A DNA stretch of 64,000 nucleotides from CAZEVY01 sp964515555 (GCA_964515555.1 CAZEVY010000013.1:20839-84838), one strand, 5' to 3'; positions 35,113-44,382 are shown, counted from the first letter of the stretch. The notes: a model not told the origin generated them from the sequence alone. Made by a program: numbers and translations.

Positions 35113-35922
35113 ATGGCTTCCCCCCTGGAGACGGCGGCCGAAATCGCCCGCGAGGCCGGGGCGTTGCTGGCCGGGTATTTCGAGCACCGCATCGGCTACG
35201 AACTCAAGGGCGACTTCGACCTGGTGACCGAAGCCGACCGCGCCTCCGAACGGCTTGTAGTGGAGCGGCTGCGCTCGCACTTCCCGTCGCACGGCATCGT
35301 GGCGGAGGAGGGGTCGGGGCACGAATCGGCGTCGGACTACCGCTGGTATGTGGATCCGCTGGACGGTACCACCAACTTCGCGCACGGCTTTCCGATGTTC
35401 AACGTGACGCTGGGGCTGGAGCGCGCCGGGTCGATGGTGGCGGGCGTAGTGTTCGACCCCGTGCGCGGGGAGATGTTCGCGGCCGAGCGCGGCGGCGGAG
35501 CCTATCTCAATCACCGGCGCATTCGCGTGTCGCGGGTGGAACGGCTGGAAGAGAGCCTGGTCGCGACCGGGTTCCCGAGCCGCAAGCGGCACGAGAACGT
35601 CAATGTGCACTTCTACCACCAGATGGGCATGACGACGCACGGCGTGCGGCGCGCGGGATCGGCGGCGCTCGATCTGGCCTATGTCGCCAGCGGCCGTCTG
35701 GAAGCCTTCTGGGAGTTCGGGCTGAACCCCTGGGACATGGCTGCCGGAATGCTGCTGGTGGAGGAGGCCGGCGGGCGCTGCTCGGACATGATGGGCGGCG
35801 CGGCGAGCCTGCGGGGTCCGCACATCGTGGCCGACAACGGCGCGATTCACTCGCAGATACTGACACGCTTCGCCGAGGTGTTCGCCGGGAAGTACCGGAT
35901 TCCTATACCGGAGATACGGTAA
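35113..35922 (+). CDS. suhB: inositol monophosphatase family protein
   Basis: A 269-aa Mg-dependent, Li-sensitive phosphatase. The metal motifs are all present: EADRASE, VAEEGSG, DPLDGTTNFAHGFP and WDMAAGMLLVEEAGG. It would hydrolyse inositol-1-phosphate or a related sugar phosphate; in many bacteria SuhB also acts with the transcription machinery. It starts seven bases after hfq, so the two are probably co-transcribed. The suhB name is by similarity only. Confidence 0.87.
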   Translation: MASPLETAAEIAREAGALLAGYFEHRIGYELKGDFDLVTEADRASERLVVERLRSHFPSHGIVAEEGSGHESASDYRWYVDPLDGTTNFAHGFPMFNVTLGLERAGSMVAGVVFDPVRGEMFAAERGGGAYLNHRRIRVSRVERLEESLVATGFPSRKRHENVNVHFYHQMGMTTHGVRRAGSAALDLAYVASGRLEAFWEFGLNPWDMAAGMLLVEEAGGRCSDMMGGAASLRGPHIVADNGAIHSQILTRFAEVFAGKYRIPIPEIR

Positions 35923-35948
35923 TCGCCAATGGCCGATTCAGCAGCCGC

Positions 35949-36920
35949 TCACTTGGCGCCGCCGGCCGCTTTCTGATCCTGCCGGGCGCGGATCTCGCGG
36001 ACCGCGTAGATGCGCCGTCCCTGGCTCTCGAAATAGGTGCGCATGAGGACCTCGCCCAGCAGTCCGGTGGAGAACATCAGCAATCCGGCCAGCAGCAGCA
36101 GGGCGCCGGCGATCAGCAGCGGTCCATGCTGGAGGACGATCTCGTGGCCGGTGATCTTGTACACGAACAAGTAGCCGAGAATCGCGCCGCCGATGACGGT
36201 GCCCGCCAGTCCGAAGCGGCCGAAGAAATACATCGGGCGCGTGAAGTAGCCGAGCAGAAACTTCACCGTGAGCAGATCGAACAGCACGTTGACGGTGCGC
36301 CCCAGACCGTAGTGCGACCGTCCACGGGCGCGGGGAACATTGCGAATCGGCACTTCGGCGACGCGCGCGCCGTAAAAGCTGGCGAGCGCCGGAATGAAGC
36401 GGTGCATCTCGCCGTAGAGATGGACGTCCTTCAGCACTTCGGCCCGGTAGGCCTTGAAGGTGGTGCCGAAGTCGCGCAGCTCAATGCCCGATACCTTGGC
36501 CATGAGCCAGTTGGCGATGCGCGAGGGCAGCCGGCGGGTGAGCGCGCTGTCGACCCGCTCCTTGCGCCAGCCGCTGGCGATGTCGTAGCCTTCGTAGATT
36601 CGGGTGAGAAGCGCGGGGATGTCTTCGGGGTCGTGCTGGAGGTCGCCGTCGAGAGCGACGATGATGCTGCCCTGCGCTTCGTCGAAGCCGGCGGCGAGGG
36701 CGGCGGTCTGGCCGAAATTGCGGCGCAGACGGATCACCTTGAGACGGCCGTCGGTCTCCACGAGGTTGGCAAGCAGCTCGAAGCTGCGGTCGGTGGAAGC
36801 GTCGTCAACGAAGATGATCTCGTAGGGCCGCTCGAGGCGCTCGAGCACGCGCGTCAGCCGGTCGTACAGGGGCAGAAGAGCGGGCTCTTCATCGTGGATG
36901 GGGATCACGACCGAGATCAT
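35949..36920 (-). CDS. polyprenyl-phosphate glycosyltransferase (GtrB/ArnC-like GT2)
   Basis: A 323-aa membrane GT2. The catalytic domain begins ISVVIPIHDEEPALLPLYDR and has FVDDASTDRS, the DXD-like ALDGDLQHDPEDI and RDFGTTFKAYR. Two C-terminal transmembrane hairpin helices follow (about 225-300), as in GtrB and ArnC. It should load a sugar onto undecaprenyl phosphate for surface glycan or lipid modification. Start ATG 36920; TAGACT lies ten bases upstream (revcomp 36931-36936) and there is no Shine-Dalgarno sequence. It is divergent from the next gene. Confidence 0.88.
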   Translation of the reverse strand: MISVVIPIHDEEPALLPLYDRLTRVLERLERPYEIIFVDDASTDRSFELLANLVETDGRLKVIRLRRNFGQTAALAAGFDEAQGSIIVALDGDLQHDPEDIPALLTRIYEGYDIASGWRKERVDSALTRRLPSRIANWLMAKVSGIELRDFGTTFKAYRAEVLKDVHLYGEMHRFIPALASFYGARVAEVPIRNVPRARGRSHYGLGRTVNVLFDLLTVKFLLGYFTRPMYFFGRFGLAGTVIGGAILGYLFVYKITGHEIVLQHGPLLIAGALLLLAGLLMFSTGLLGEVLMRTYFESQGRRIYAVREIRARQDQKAAGGAK

Positions 36921-36956
36921 GCTGTCAGTTAGTCTATCAGCGAGGGGGACCCAGCG

Positions 36957-37346
36957 TTGATTGTACGCCCACGACGGAGCTGGCGGGCCTACCTGGTGGT
37001 GTTCGGCGGCTCGGCGATGTTCATCGGCGGCTCGGCCTACCTTTCGCAGCGTCTCCGCGAGGTGGCGCCGGTGGCGACGGTGCTGCCGGTGGCGGGCGGC
37101 GCGGCCTGGGAGGACGCGGTGGAGGCGGCGCTGCGCCAGCGGAAGGTTCGCGTGGTGCGGCCGGGAGCGAAGCGGCCGCCCAAGACCGGGGTGATCGTCG
37201 AGAGCCGGATGGAGGGCGCGACGGTGCGCGTGAGAATCCTGCGGGCGACGAATCGCGCCGTGCTGGCGGAGGAGAGCTACGAGGCGGCGTCGGCGGCCGA
37301 GGCCACGGCGACGCGCGTCCGGGAGCTGCTGGCGCGGAGAGACTGA
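36957..37346 (+). CDS. hypothetical membrane-anchored protein
   Basis: A 129-aa protein of unknown function. A single hydrophobic segment (YLVVFGGSAMFIGGSAYL, about 12-29) follows a basic N-terminus. The remainder is a small alpha/beta domain with regularly spaced Ala, Val and Arg residues (WEDAVEAALRQRKVRVV, VRVRILRATNRAVLAEESYE). It is read from TTG 36957, preceded by GAGGGGG. No family was recognised. Confidence 0.5.
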   Translation: MIVRPRRSWRAYLVVFGGSAMFIGGSAYLSQRLREVAPVATVLPVAGGAAWEDAVEAALRQRKVRVVRPGAKRPPKTGVIVESRMEGATVRVRILRATNRAVLAEESYEAASAAEATATRVRELLARRD

Positions 37347-37404
37347 TGGCGCGCATCGCAACACTGGCGTTTCCACCGAGCTCGGGTTCGGCGAGAAGCG
37401 ACCT

Positions 37405-40400
37405 TCAGAACTCCAGGCGCAGCGCCAACTGACCCTGCCGCGGCGAGTTCGCCTGCGCCGACACGCGTCCGAAATTGGTGTTCGAGATATTGGCTGCCGG
37501 CGCCGCAAATACGACGCGGTTGAAGGCGTTGAAGAATTCCGCGCGGAACACCAGCGTCACGCGCTCCACCAGCGGCGTGCGCTTGATGACGCCAAAGCTC
37601 TCGTCGAGCGGCGCGAAGCCCCGCGCGTCGGCGTAGGCGCGCCCCGCGGTGCCGAATCGCAGGGCGCCGGGGACCCGAAAGGCCGCCGGATTGATGGCGG
37701 TGTGAAGCGCCGGGTCGAAGTCCGTGTACTGGCCGCGGCGCGCAACGCCATCGACCACGTCGGGCCGGAGCACGCCGTTGAACAGCGGCAGGCCGTTGGT
37801 CGCCGACAGCGCGATGGGTTTTCCGGCGCTGTAAAGATGAATGCCGGTGACGACCCAACCGCCGTATCGCTTGCCGCGTCCGAAGGGCAGCTCGTAGAGA
37901 TAGCTGAGCGCGAAGACGTGCGGCACGTCGTTGGTGCTGACGGATTTCTCGAGGCCGCGATTGTAGAAGGTCTGACCCGCCGGGCCGCCGCCCGCCTGGA
38001 TGTCGCCGTCGGAGATCGTCTTGGCCCAGGTGTAGGCGGTGAGGAACGTCAAGCCCCCGGAGAATCGCTTCTCGGCCTTCACCTGCAAGGCGTGATAGGT
38101 AGAGTTGCCGTTGGGGTTCGAGTTATTGGTGATGTTTAGGACCTGCGGGAACGGCCGCAGCGCCTGCGACACCGTGCCGTTGAAACCGGCGTAGGGAACG
38201 CGTATGCCCGCGGCGGCCGCCTCGGCGGAGGTGATCGGGCGGCTGAGCGTGGCGCCGAGCGCGAGATTCACCGGGTCGACCTGGTTCCATGACATCAGCC
38301 CGTTGCCGAGGCGTGTGCCCTTGTTGCCGACGTAGCTGGCGTCGGCGAGGATGCGCGCGGGCAATTCGCGCTGGATGCCGAAGGTCCAGTTCTGGAAGTA
38401 GGGCGGGCGGCCGTCGCCGGCGAGGATCATATCGACGCTGGTGCCGTTGCCGACCGTGGGATCGATGAAGGGTGGCCGCGGCCAGTTGGTCGGAAAGCCC
38501 TGGTCCCAGTTGAAGGCGGGCGTGACGCCGGTATCGGTGGATGCGTAGGACGGCTGCGCGTTGAAGCCGATGGCGAAGCGCTGCGAGGCGCGGAGTCCCG
38601 AGGTGGCGTTGCCGGGCGCGTAGTAGACGCCGTAGCCGCCGCGCAGGACGGTCTTTTCGGTGAGGGCGAAGGCGAAGCCCAGGCGCGGACCGAAGTCTTT
38701 GGAATCGGTGTCGGCGAAGCTGCTGCGCGCGTTGTCGCGTCCGGGGCCGTCGCCCAGGAATCGGATGGCGCCGGGACGGTTGCCGGCGCCGGGATTCGGA
38801 AGCGCCATGTCGAAGCCGCTGAAGTTATTGAAACGCTCGGTGCGCGGGAAGTAGATCTCGTAGCGAAGGCCGATGTTCAGCGTAAGACGGCGGGTGACTT
38901 TCCAGTCGTCCTGGAAGAACAGCGAGAGATATCGGTAGCGGTTGCCGGGCACCACGAACAGTCCGTTGTATGAGGCGCTGTCGACCGTGCCGAGCAGGAA
39001 GCTCGCGAAGGCGTTGCCGCTGGAGGATCGCCCGGCGGCGGTGGGAAGCGCGGTCTCGAAGGAGCTGAAGGAGAACAGGCCTTGCTGGTTGAACGGGTCG
39101 GCACCGTTGGTCTGGAGCCAGCGGGCTTCGCCCCCGAATTTCAGGCTGTGGCTGCCGCGCACGTGGCTGACGCTGTCGGAAACCTGGAAGGCGTTGTTGA
39201 CCTGCGCGCCGACGTTCTTGGCGTCGTCGGCCCAGGTCATGTAGCCGTCGGTGAAAGTGACGCGCGGGAAGACGTTGCTCGGGCCGGAGTTGACGCCCGT
39301 GAGTCCGATGCGCGTGGGCCAGCCTTCGTCGGCGTGCAGCTTCTGCCAGTACTGCGGCTCGCGCGTGAAACCGAAGGCGAGATGGTTCAGCGTGGAAGGA
39401 GAGATCACCCAGTCGTGCGCGAGGCGCGCCCATCGGCCGGGACGCTGCTCGCGCAGGGAGGCGGTGAGCGGCGAAGGCAGCACTTCGGCGGCCTTGCTCT
39501 CCTGCTCGTTGAAATAGACGAAGCCGCTCAGACGGCTGCGGTCGCTGAAGGCGTGGTCGAGCTTGACGGTCACCTGATCGCGGTCAAAGGAGCGCGCGCC
39601 GACCGACAGGAAGTTGTTCAGCAGCCCATCGTTGGTGGGCTGCGGGATCACCGGCAGTATCTTGGCCGAGACGGCCGAGAAGCGGTTGGCGGGGATCTGG
39701 TTGCCGGGGAACGGCGTGCGCGTGAAGCCGGCGGCGTCGCTGGAGGTGGTGCGGGGATCGTAGAGCTGGCGCGTGAGGCGCGCGAAGTCGCCGCTGCGGA
39801 AGGGGGCCGGCGCGATGCTGACAAACTGGTTCGAGCTGCCGGCGCGGAAGCGGAAGCCGTTGTAGACGACGTGGAAGAAGCTCTTGTTCTTTCCGTTATA
39901 GACACCCGGCACGACGATCGGCCCGCCGACGGCGCCGCCGAATTCGTTCTGGCGGTTCACCTGCCGGACCGGTGCGAAGAAGCCGCGGGCGTCGAAAACG
40001 TCGTTGCGGAAATACTCGAAGAGCGACCCGTGGAGGTCGTTCGAGCCGGAACGCGTCGTGAATATCTCGAATCCGCCGCCGGTGCGCCCGAATTCGGCGC
40101 TGAAATTGGCGCTGACGAGCTTGAATTCGGCGATGGATTCGACGGAAGGATACGTGAACAGCAGGCCGCCGCTCTCCGGGCTGGTGGAGCCGATGCCGTC
40201 GAGCAGCACTTCCTTGGCGCGCGACTGCGAGCCGTTGATCTGCGTGTTGCCGGTGTCGCCGGTGACGCCGGGCGTCAGAAAGATAAACGCCTCGGGATTG
40301 CGCATGTTGCCGGAGACGGCCAGCGGCAGATCCATGACGCGTTCGCGGCTGACGAGCGTGCCGAGATCCGAAGTCGACGACTCGACGCGGCCGGGATCGG

Positions 40401-40746
40401 CTGTGCCCTCGACGGCCTGCTCCACCTGGCCGACCTCGAGCGTCACGTTCAGCGTGACGGTCTGCGCGACGTTGACCTCGATCTCGCGCCGCACGTGGCG
40501 GCGGAATCCCGCAGCCTCGACCGCGACCTCGTAGCGGCCGACGGGAAGCTGCGGAATCGTGTAATGACCGGCGGCGGTGGTCGCGGCCGGGTAGCGCACG
40601 GCGGTCGCAGTATTCGTGGCGGTGACCTTGGCGTTGGGGACGCCGGCGGCCGAAGGGTCGAGCACCACCCCGGTGATGGCGCCGCGGTCGGACTGCGCGA
40701 ACACGGCGGAGCAAAAAAGAAACAGAGAAACGCGGATACCGTACAT
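37405..40746 (-). CDS. Oar-like TonB-dependent receptor with carboxypeptidase-regulatory domain
   Basis: An 1113-aa outer-membrane protein. A signal peptide (MYGIRVSLFLFCSAVFAQ) is followed by a carboxypeptidase-regulatory-like beta domain (about 22-105: GAITGVVLDPSAAGVPNAKV, YTIPQLPVGRYEVAVEAAGF), a plug region (NGSQSRAKEVLLDG) and a long beta-barrel ending in an aromatic residue (LRLEF). Such Oar/Cna-B-plug receptors are greatly expanded in Solibacter-like acidobacteria and are thought to import or bind glycans or peptides. No SusD partner is present. A CCAGGGG sequence precedes the start, unlike the leaderless genes around it. Confidence 0.9.
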   Translation of the reverse strand: MYGIRVSLFLFCSAVFAQSDRGAITGVVLDPSAAGVPNAKVTATNTATAVRYPAATTAAGHYTIPQLPVGRYEVAVEAAGFRRHVRREIEVNVAQTVTLNVTLEVGQVEQAVEGTADPGRVESSTSDLGTLVSRERVMDLPLAVSGNMRNPEAFIFLTPGVTGDTGNTQINGSQSRAKEVLLDGIGSTSPESGGLLFTYPSVESIAEFKLVSANFSAEFGRTGGGFEIFTTRSGSNDLHGSLFEYFRNDVFDARGFFAPVRQVNRQNEFGGAVGGPIVVPGVYNGKNKSFFHVVYNGFRFRAGSSNQFVSIAPAPFRSGDFARLTRQLYDPRTTSSDAAGFTRTPFPGNQIPANRFSAVSAKILPVIPQPTNDGLLNNFLSVGARSFDRDQVTVKLDHAFSDRSRLSGFVYFNEQESKAAEVLPSPLTASLREQRPGRWARLAHDWVISPSTLNHLAFGFTREPQYWQKLHADEGWPTRIGLTGVNSGPSNVFPRVTFTDGYMTWADDAKNVGAQVNNAFQVSDSVSHVRGSHSLKFGGEARWLQTNGADPFNQQGLFSFSSFETALPTAAGRSSSGNAFASFLLGTVDSASYNGLFVVPGNRYRYLSLFFQDDWKVTRRLTLNIGLRYEIYFPRTERFNNFSGFDMALPNPGAGNRPGAIRFLGDGPGRDNARSSFADTDSKDFGPRLGFAFALTEKTVLRGGYGVYYAPGNATSGLRASQRFAIGFNAQPSYASTDTGVTPAFNWDQGFPTNWPRPPFIDPTVGNGTSVDMILAGDGRPPYFQNWTFGIQRELPARILADASYVGNKGTRLGNGLMSWNQVDPVNLALGATLSRPITSAEAAAAGIRVPYAGFNGTVSQALRPFPQVLNITNNSNPNGNSTYHALQVKAEKRFSGGLTFLTAYTWAKTISDGDIQAGGGPAGQTFYNRGLEKSVSTNDVPHVFALSYLYELPFGRGKRYGGWVVTGIHLYSAGKPIALSATNGLPLFNGVLRPDVVDGVARRGQYTDFDPALHTAINPAAFRVPGALRFGTAGRAYADARGFAPLDESFGVIKRTPLVERVTLVFRAEFFNAFNRVVFAAPAANISNTNFGRVSAQANSPRQGQLALRLEF

Positions 40747-40799
40747 GGCGAGACAACCCCTGGATTCATTTTAGCCGGGTCCGCTGGTACGCTGGACGG

Positions 40800-41513
40800 G
40801 TGGCTCACCTGTATGCCGGGACCTCCGGTTTCGCCTATGCATCGTGGAAGCCGGCGTTCTATCCGGAGAAACTCCCGTCGGCGAAATTCCTCGAGTATTA
40901 TGCGACGCGGCTGAACAGCGTCGAGATCAACTACACGTTCCGGCGGCTGGCCTCGCCGGCGACGCTCGCCAAATGGGTGGAGGCGACGACGCCGGGATTC
41001 GTCTTTTCGTGCAAGGCGCACATGCGGCTGACGCACATTCTGCGGCTGCGCAACGCCGGGGAGTTTCTGGAGCTATTTTTCAAGACGATCGACCCGTTGC
41101 GCAGCGCGCGCCGGCTGGGTCCGATTCTGTTTCAACTGCCTCCGGCGATGAAGGCCGATGCGGCGGTGCTCGGCGATTTTCTGGCGCTGCTGCCGGCTGA
41201 CCTGCGATTCACTTTCGAGTTCCGGCACGCGTCCTGGTTCGCCGACCCGGTCTACGATCTGTTGCGGAAGCACAACGTGTCGCTGTGCGCGGCCGAGTCG
41301 GACAGGCTGGAGACGCCCGAGGTCGTGACAGCGGACTTCGTGTACTCGCGGTTAAGGAAAGCTTCGTACACGGCGGAGGAGCGCACGGCGATCGCGGCGA
41401 AGTCGCGTGAGATGGCGGAGGGGCGCGACCTTTATGTCTACTTCAAGCACGAGGACACGCCCGACGGGGCGCTTCACGCGGAGGAATTGCTGAGTGCCGT
41501 TCAGACCGCCTGA
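40800..41513 (+). CDS. DUF72 family TIM-barrel protein
   Basis: A 237-aa protein of the DUF72/YecE family: YAGTSGFAYASWKPAFYPEK, SVEINYTFRRL, FSCKAHMRLTH, GPILFQLPP, TFEFRHASWF and YVYFKHEDTPDGALHAEEL. The fold resembles TIM-barrel endonucleases and sugar isomerases, but the function is not established. GTG start at 40800; TACGCT lies six bases before it. It is divergent from the Oar-like gene with only 53 bases between them. Confidence 0.88.
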   Translation: MAHLYAGTSGFAYASWKPAFYPEKLPSAKFLEYYATRLNSVEINYTFRRLASPATLAKWVEATTPGFVFSCKAHMRLTHILRLRNAGEFLELFFKTIDPLRSARRLGPILFQLPPAMKADAAVLGDFLALLPADLRFTFEFRHASWFADPVYDLLRKHNVSLCAAESDRLETPEVVTADFVYSRLRKASYTAEERTAIAAKSREMAEGRDLYVYFKHEDTPDGALHAEELLSAVQTA

Positions 41514-41561
41514 AGACGCCGGTTCGAGCGGCGGGACCCGCCATTCGACGACCGACCCAGG

Positions 41562-41895
41562 TCAGGTTAGGTTCACACAAACGAGAACGCCACTCAGATG
41601 AAACGAATCAACGATAGATGCGTCGATCCGCCGCGCTAACGCGACGAAGTCCGGATCGAAGGTACACAGGACGATCCCTGAATGATCGGGACGTTGGGCG
41701 TGCAGCCTCAGGAAGTGTTTCCGATTCAATGTGAGCAGCGCCCTGCTGTTCGTCGCCGCGAAATCGAGCAGATCGGAATCGGACGTCGACAGATTGGACA
41801 GGCCGGCCTCGTGGACCGTGAGAACATCGTGCCCAAGCGGCGTAGCTCAGCAACGGCGGGAAAGGGAAAATTCTCGTCGGCGAGAATCCTCGCCA
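41562..41895 (-). pseudogene. DUF5615 PIN-like toxin, frameshifted
   Basis: From ATG 41895 the frame reads ARILADENFPFPAVAELRRLG. It then shifts at about 41829-41833, where GGCAC stands for the expected GGCCAC. Restoring one base gives HDVLTVHEAGLSNLSTSDSD, LLDFAATNSRALLTLNRKHF and VLCTFDPDFVALARRIDA to a stop at 41562. This is the complete DUF5615/Mut7-C-like nuclease pattern (acidic residues in ADEN, SDSD, LNRKHF). A single-base deletion has therefore disabled it, unless it is a sequencing error. It starts three bases after the DUF433 gene stop codon. Confidence 0.78.
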
Positions 41896-41898
41896 TGG

Positions 41899-42210
41899 CT
41901 ACGCGGCGTCGTTTTCCAGAATCTGCCGATCGATCTCCGCGGCGTTCGCGCGGGAGTAGACCCAGGCGTTCACCAGGTCCTCGTGGCGCAGCGAGGGATA
42001 AGCGTCAAGCAGTTCTCTTTCTCCGGCACCGGATCTGCGTGCCCGCTCCAGCACCCAGACGGGAATGCGGGTTCGAACAATACGAGGTTCGCCTCCGCAC
42101 ACGCCGGCTGTAATCTCGACACCCGGAAACTCGAGGCCAAGGTCCTCTACGACGCGGCCCAACAGATGCTCCTTTTCTGCGCGTGTCAACGATGGAAGCA
42201 ACGCCTCCAC
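41899..42210 (-). CDS. DUF433 family antitoxin
   Basis: A 103-aa protein: GLEFPGVEITAGVCGGEPRI, then VRTRIPVWVLERARRSGAGE and ELLDAYPSLRHEDLVNAWVY, the DUF433 winged-helix pattern. DUF433 proteins are antitoxins of DUF5615 PIN-like nucleases, and the frameshifted nuclease gene follows directly. Start GTG 42210. In the same frame the residues upstream (DERIPDVEALLPSL) look homologous, so the true start may use an unusual codon a few codons earlier. A TTGATAGAGTTAAG stretch just upstream is promoter-like. Confidence 0.8.
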   Translation of the reverse strand: MEALLPSLTRAEKEHLLGRVVEDLGLEFPGVEITAGVCGGEPRIVRTRIPVWVLERARRSGAGERELLDAYPSLRHEDLVNAWVYSRANAAEIDRQILENDAA

Positions 42211-42371
42211 ATCCGGTATCCGCTCATCCGTCGCTTAACTCTATCAAGACAAAGTGGGGCATACGCAAGAACGGGTGCTCACCGGTATTTCCGACGGCCG
42301 GGGCGGATCACGTTCCACCAGGGCGAGGCTGCGCACCGTGCGATTCCGGTATTTCGGACAGGCGCCCAACT

Positions 42372-42806
42372 TCAGGCCGACTCGACGCTGACGACCAGCC
42401 GGCGTCCGAGCGCGTCGAGCGCTTGCTGAATGCGCGGCAGCTTGGTCGGGTGGCGAGGGTCGAGCATCCGGCGCACCTCCTTCTCGTCGCAGCCGAGTTT
42501 ACGGGCCAGTGCGACGTTGGTGACTCCCGCCTCTCGCATCGCCAGGTACAGAGCCGCCTTCGCGGCCATGGGCGCCGGAACGGGAACCAGTCTCTCACCG
42601 CGCAGGGGTTTGGATGCGTGGGAGATATCACGGCGGTCCGCGATGCGGCCCGCGATCGCCTCCTCCAGGCAATCCGCGGCCTGCCAGAGAGCGTCATCCT
42701 CCCCTCGGCCCTGCGTGGTCGCCTCCGGGAGATCGCGAAACGTAACGACGAGGACTCCGGATTTCGCGCCCCGTTCGAACCTTGCCGGATAGACGAAGGT
42801 ACGCAC
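42372..42806 (-). CDS. hicB: HicB family antitoxin
   Basis: A 144-aa antitoxin. The N-terminal partially degraded RNase H-like domain reads VYPARFERGAKSGVLVVTFRD and ATTQGRGEDDALWQAADCLEEAI. A C-terminal helix-turn-helix follows (AMREAGVTNVALARKLGCDE). The GTG start at 42806 has AGGAGG five bases upstream. It follows hicA by nine bases, the usual toxin-antitoxin order for hicAB, and probably represses the pair. Confidence 0.85.
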   Translation of the reverse strand: MRTFVYPARFERGAKSGVLVVTFRDLPEATTQGRGEDDALWQAADCLEEAIAGRIADRRDISHASKPLRGERLVPVPAPMAAKAALYLAMREAGVTNVALARKLGCDEKEVRRMLDPRHPTKLPRIQQALDALGRRLVVSVESA

Positions 42807-42815
42807 TACCGCCTC

Positions 42816-43031
42816 CTATTGCCAGTCTCTTTCGCTCAAGCCAAGCTGGCGGAGCATGTTGTGATATGCGCGCCTGTCGATTTCGTCCTTGAGGTTTCGC
42901 ACGGTCGTCATGCGTGATCCGTAGTAAAGCAGGCCGTGACTGCCCTTGCCGCGATGAGCCACCCATCGAACGCCGACGCCGCGCGCCTTGCCAAGCAACT
43001 GGATGCGGCGTACGAACTCGCTGCCGCGCAC
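42816..43031 (-). CDS. hicA: HicA family mRNA interferase toxin
   Basis: A 71-aa double-stranded RNA-binding-like toxin with the catalytic histidine in GKGSHGLLYYGSRMTTV and a C-terminal LRQLGLSERDW. It begins RGSEFVRRIQLLGKARG. GTG 43031 gives the family length; a TTG at 43067 would add 12 residues. The pair follows a decayed DUF433/DUF5615 module on the same strand. Confidence 0.83.
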   Translation of the reverse strand: MRGSEFVRRIQLLGKARGVGVRWVAHRGKGSHGLLYYGSRMTTVRNLKDEIDRRAYHNMLRQLGLSERDWQ

Positions 43032-43098
43032 ACTCCTCAGTCTCGGACAAAAACGTCCTAATGACAAGTTGGCGGTCGAGCCGGGAGCTGCAGTCCGG

Positions 43099-43206
43099 CT
43101 AGTCTACGCCGACGATGGACTTGAGCCAGGTCGGCGGCGCGCCGGCGGGGCGCTGTACGCTGAGGAACTCATCGCCGCGGCCGGCCCGCCGGGCGGCCGG
43201 TGAATC
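43099..43206 (-). pseudogene. possible PDZ-like C-terminal remnant
   Basis: Directly after the TAG of the Gfo/Idh gene, and in the same frame, the sequence reads DSPAARRAGRGDEFLSVQRP and then AGAPPTWLKSIVGVD before a stop. The first half resembles the carboxylate-loop/GD region of PDZ domains. It could be the 3' end of a deleted gene, or chance. It has no start of its own. Confidence 0.3.
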
Positions 43207-44307
43207 CTACACGTCGACGCCGAGGTCGCTCCAGTGGACCACCTTCTCCTTCACCATGGCCTCGTGCCCCAGAATCGACGTCAGCGCCGCCGTCGCGCCT
43301 ACGGTGATGTCGGCCGGCGAGGGCGTCCCCTTGATGACGCTCTCGTAGAAGGCCTCGATGTGCGCGTGCCGCGGCTCCTCCACCTTTTCGGCGAGCGCGG
43401 CGGGCTGCGCGCCCTGAGCCAGCGGATACATCATGGTGGAATACAGAAAGTCGACCGATCCCTTGGTCCCGTACACATAGATGTACTGGTTGTTGTTCGG
43501 CATCTGGCGCGCGTGAAATACGTTCTGCGTGAACGACATTTTCGCGCCGTTGGGATAGTCGAACGACAGGATGCCGCAGTCGAATATGGTGCGGCCGGGC
43601 GGGTCGTTCTTATACATCAGAGTGGCGCCGAAGCCGGAGGCGCGCACCGGATGCGCGCCGATCACCCAGTTGCAGGCGTCCAGGTTGTGCACGGACTGCT
43701 CGATCAGGTAGCCGCCCGACTTCGTGACGTCGAAATACCAGTCGGCCGAGGTCCCCTCGTGATTCAGGTCGGAGGTGGCGTGCCGTTGGGCCTTCACCAT
43801 GATCACGTCGCCGATGGCGCCCTCGCGGATGCGTTTCACGGCCTGCCCGAGTTGACGGTACGACCGCAATTGCTGCCCGGAGACGAACACCTTTTTAGTA
43901 GCCCGCGCGACCTTCAGCAGGTCGCGCACCTGAGCCGCGGTGACGCCGATGGGCTTCTCGCAATAGACGTTCTTGCCCGCCTTGAGCGCCGCGATCGCCA
44001 TCTCGGAATGCAGATGCGGCGGCGTGCCGATGAAGACCGAATCGATGTCCTTGCGGTCGATGATCCGGCGCCAGTCGGTGTAGGTGGACGGATTGTGCGC
44101 GGCCGCCACAGTCGCGGCCTTGTCCAGGCGGTCTCCCTTGATGTCACATACGGCGGCCACCTTGGCGACCGGCTGGGCGAGCACCGCGGTAAGGAGATAG
44201 GACCCGCGATTGCCGACGCCGATCATTGCGGTATTTATCGATTGCGGGGCCTGGCTCAGCGCGATCGGCGCCGCGGCCGAGCTCATCAAAAAGGATCTTC
44301 GATTCAT
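43207..44307 (-). CDS. Gfo/Idh/MocA family oxidoreductase, Tat-exported
   Basis: A 366-aa NAD(P)-dependent sugar or polyol oxidoreductase. A twin-arginine signal (MNRRSFLMSSAAAPIALSQA) precedes the Rossmann fold (MIGVGNRGSYL). CEKPIGVTAAQVRDLL holds the EKP motif and GGYLIEQSVHNLDACNW holds the catalytic Asp/His region. Export folded with bound cofactor is typical of acidobacterial members acting on periplasmic carbohydrates. The ATG at 44307 is chosen for the Tat motif and a GGGAGG ribosome-binding site; a 180-residue N-terminal extension of the open frame is shadow sequence. Confidence 0.88.
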   Translation of the reverse strand: MNRRSFLMSSAAAPIALSQAPQSINTAMIGVGNRGSYLLTAVLAQPVAKVAAVCDIKGDRLDKAATVAAAHNPSTYTDWRRIIDRKDIDSVFIGTPPHLHSEMAIAALKAGKNVYCEKPIGVTAAQVRDLLKVARATKKVFVSGQQLRSYRQLGQAVKRIREGAIGDVIMVKAQRHATSDLNHEGTSADWYFDVTKSGGYLIEQSVHNLDACNWVIGAHPVRASGFGATLMYKNDPPGRTIFDCGILSFDYPNGAKMSFTQNVFHARQMPNNNQYIYVYGTKGSVDFLYSTMMYPLAQGAQPAALAEKVEEPRHAHIEAFYESVIKGTPSPADITVGATAALTSILGHEAMVKEKVVHWSDLGVDV

Positions 44308-44382
44308 GAACGCCTCCCGCACCAGTCTACATCCACCGCGCGCATGATAGCTTGAAGCAGTGAGCGGCCGTCGGGAGTAGCG

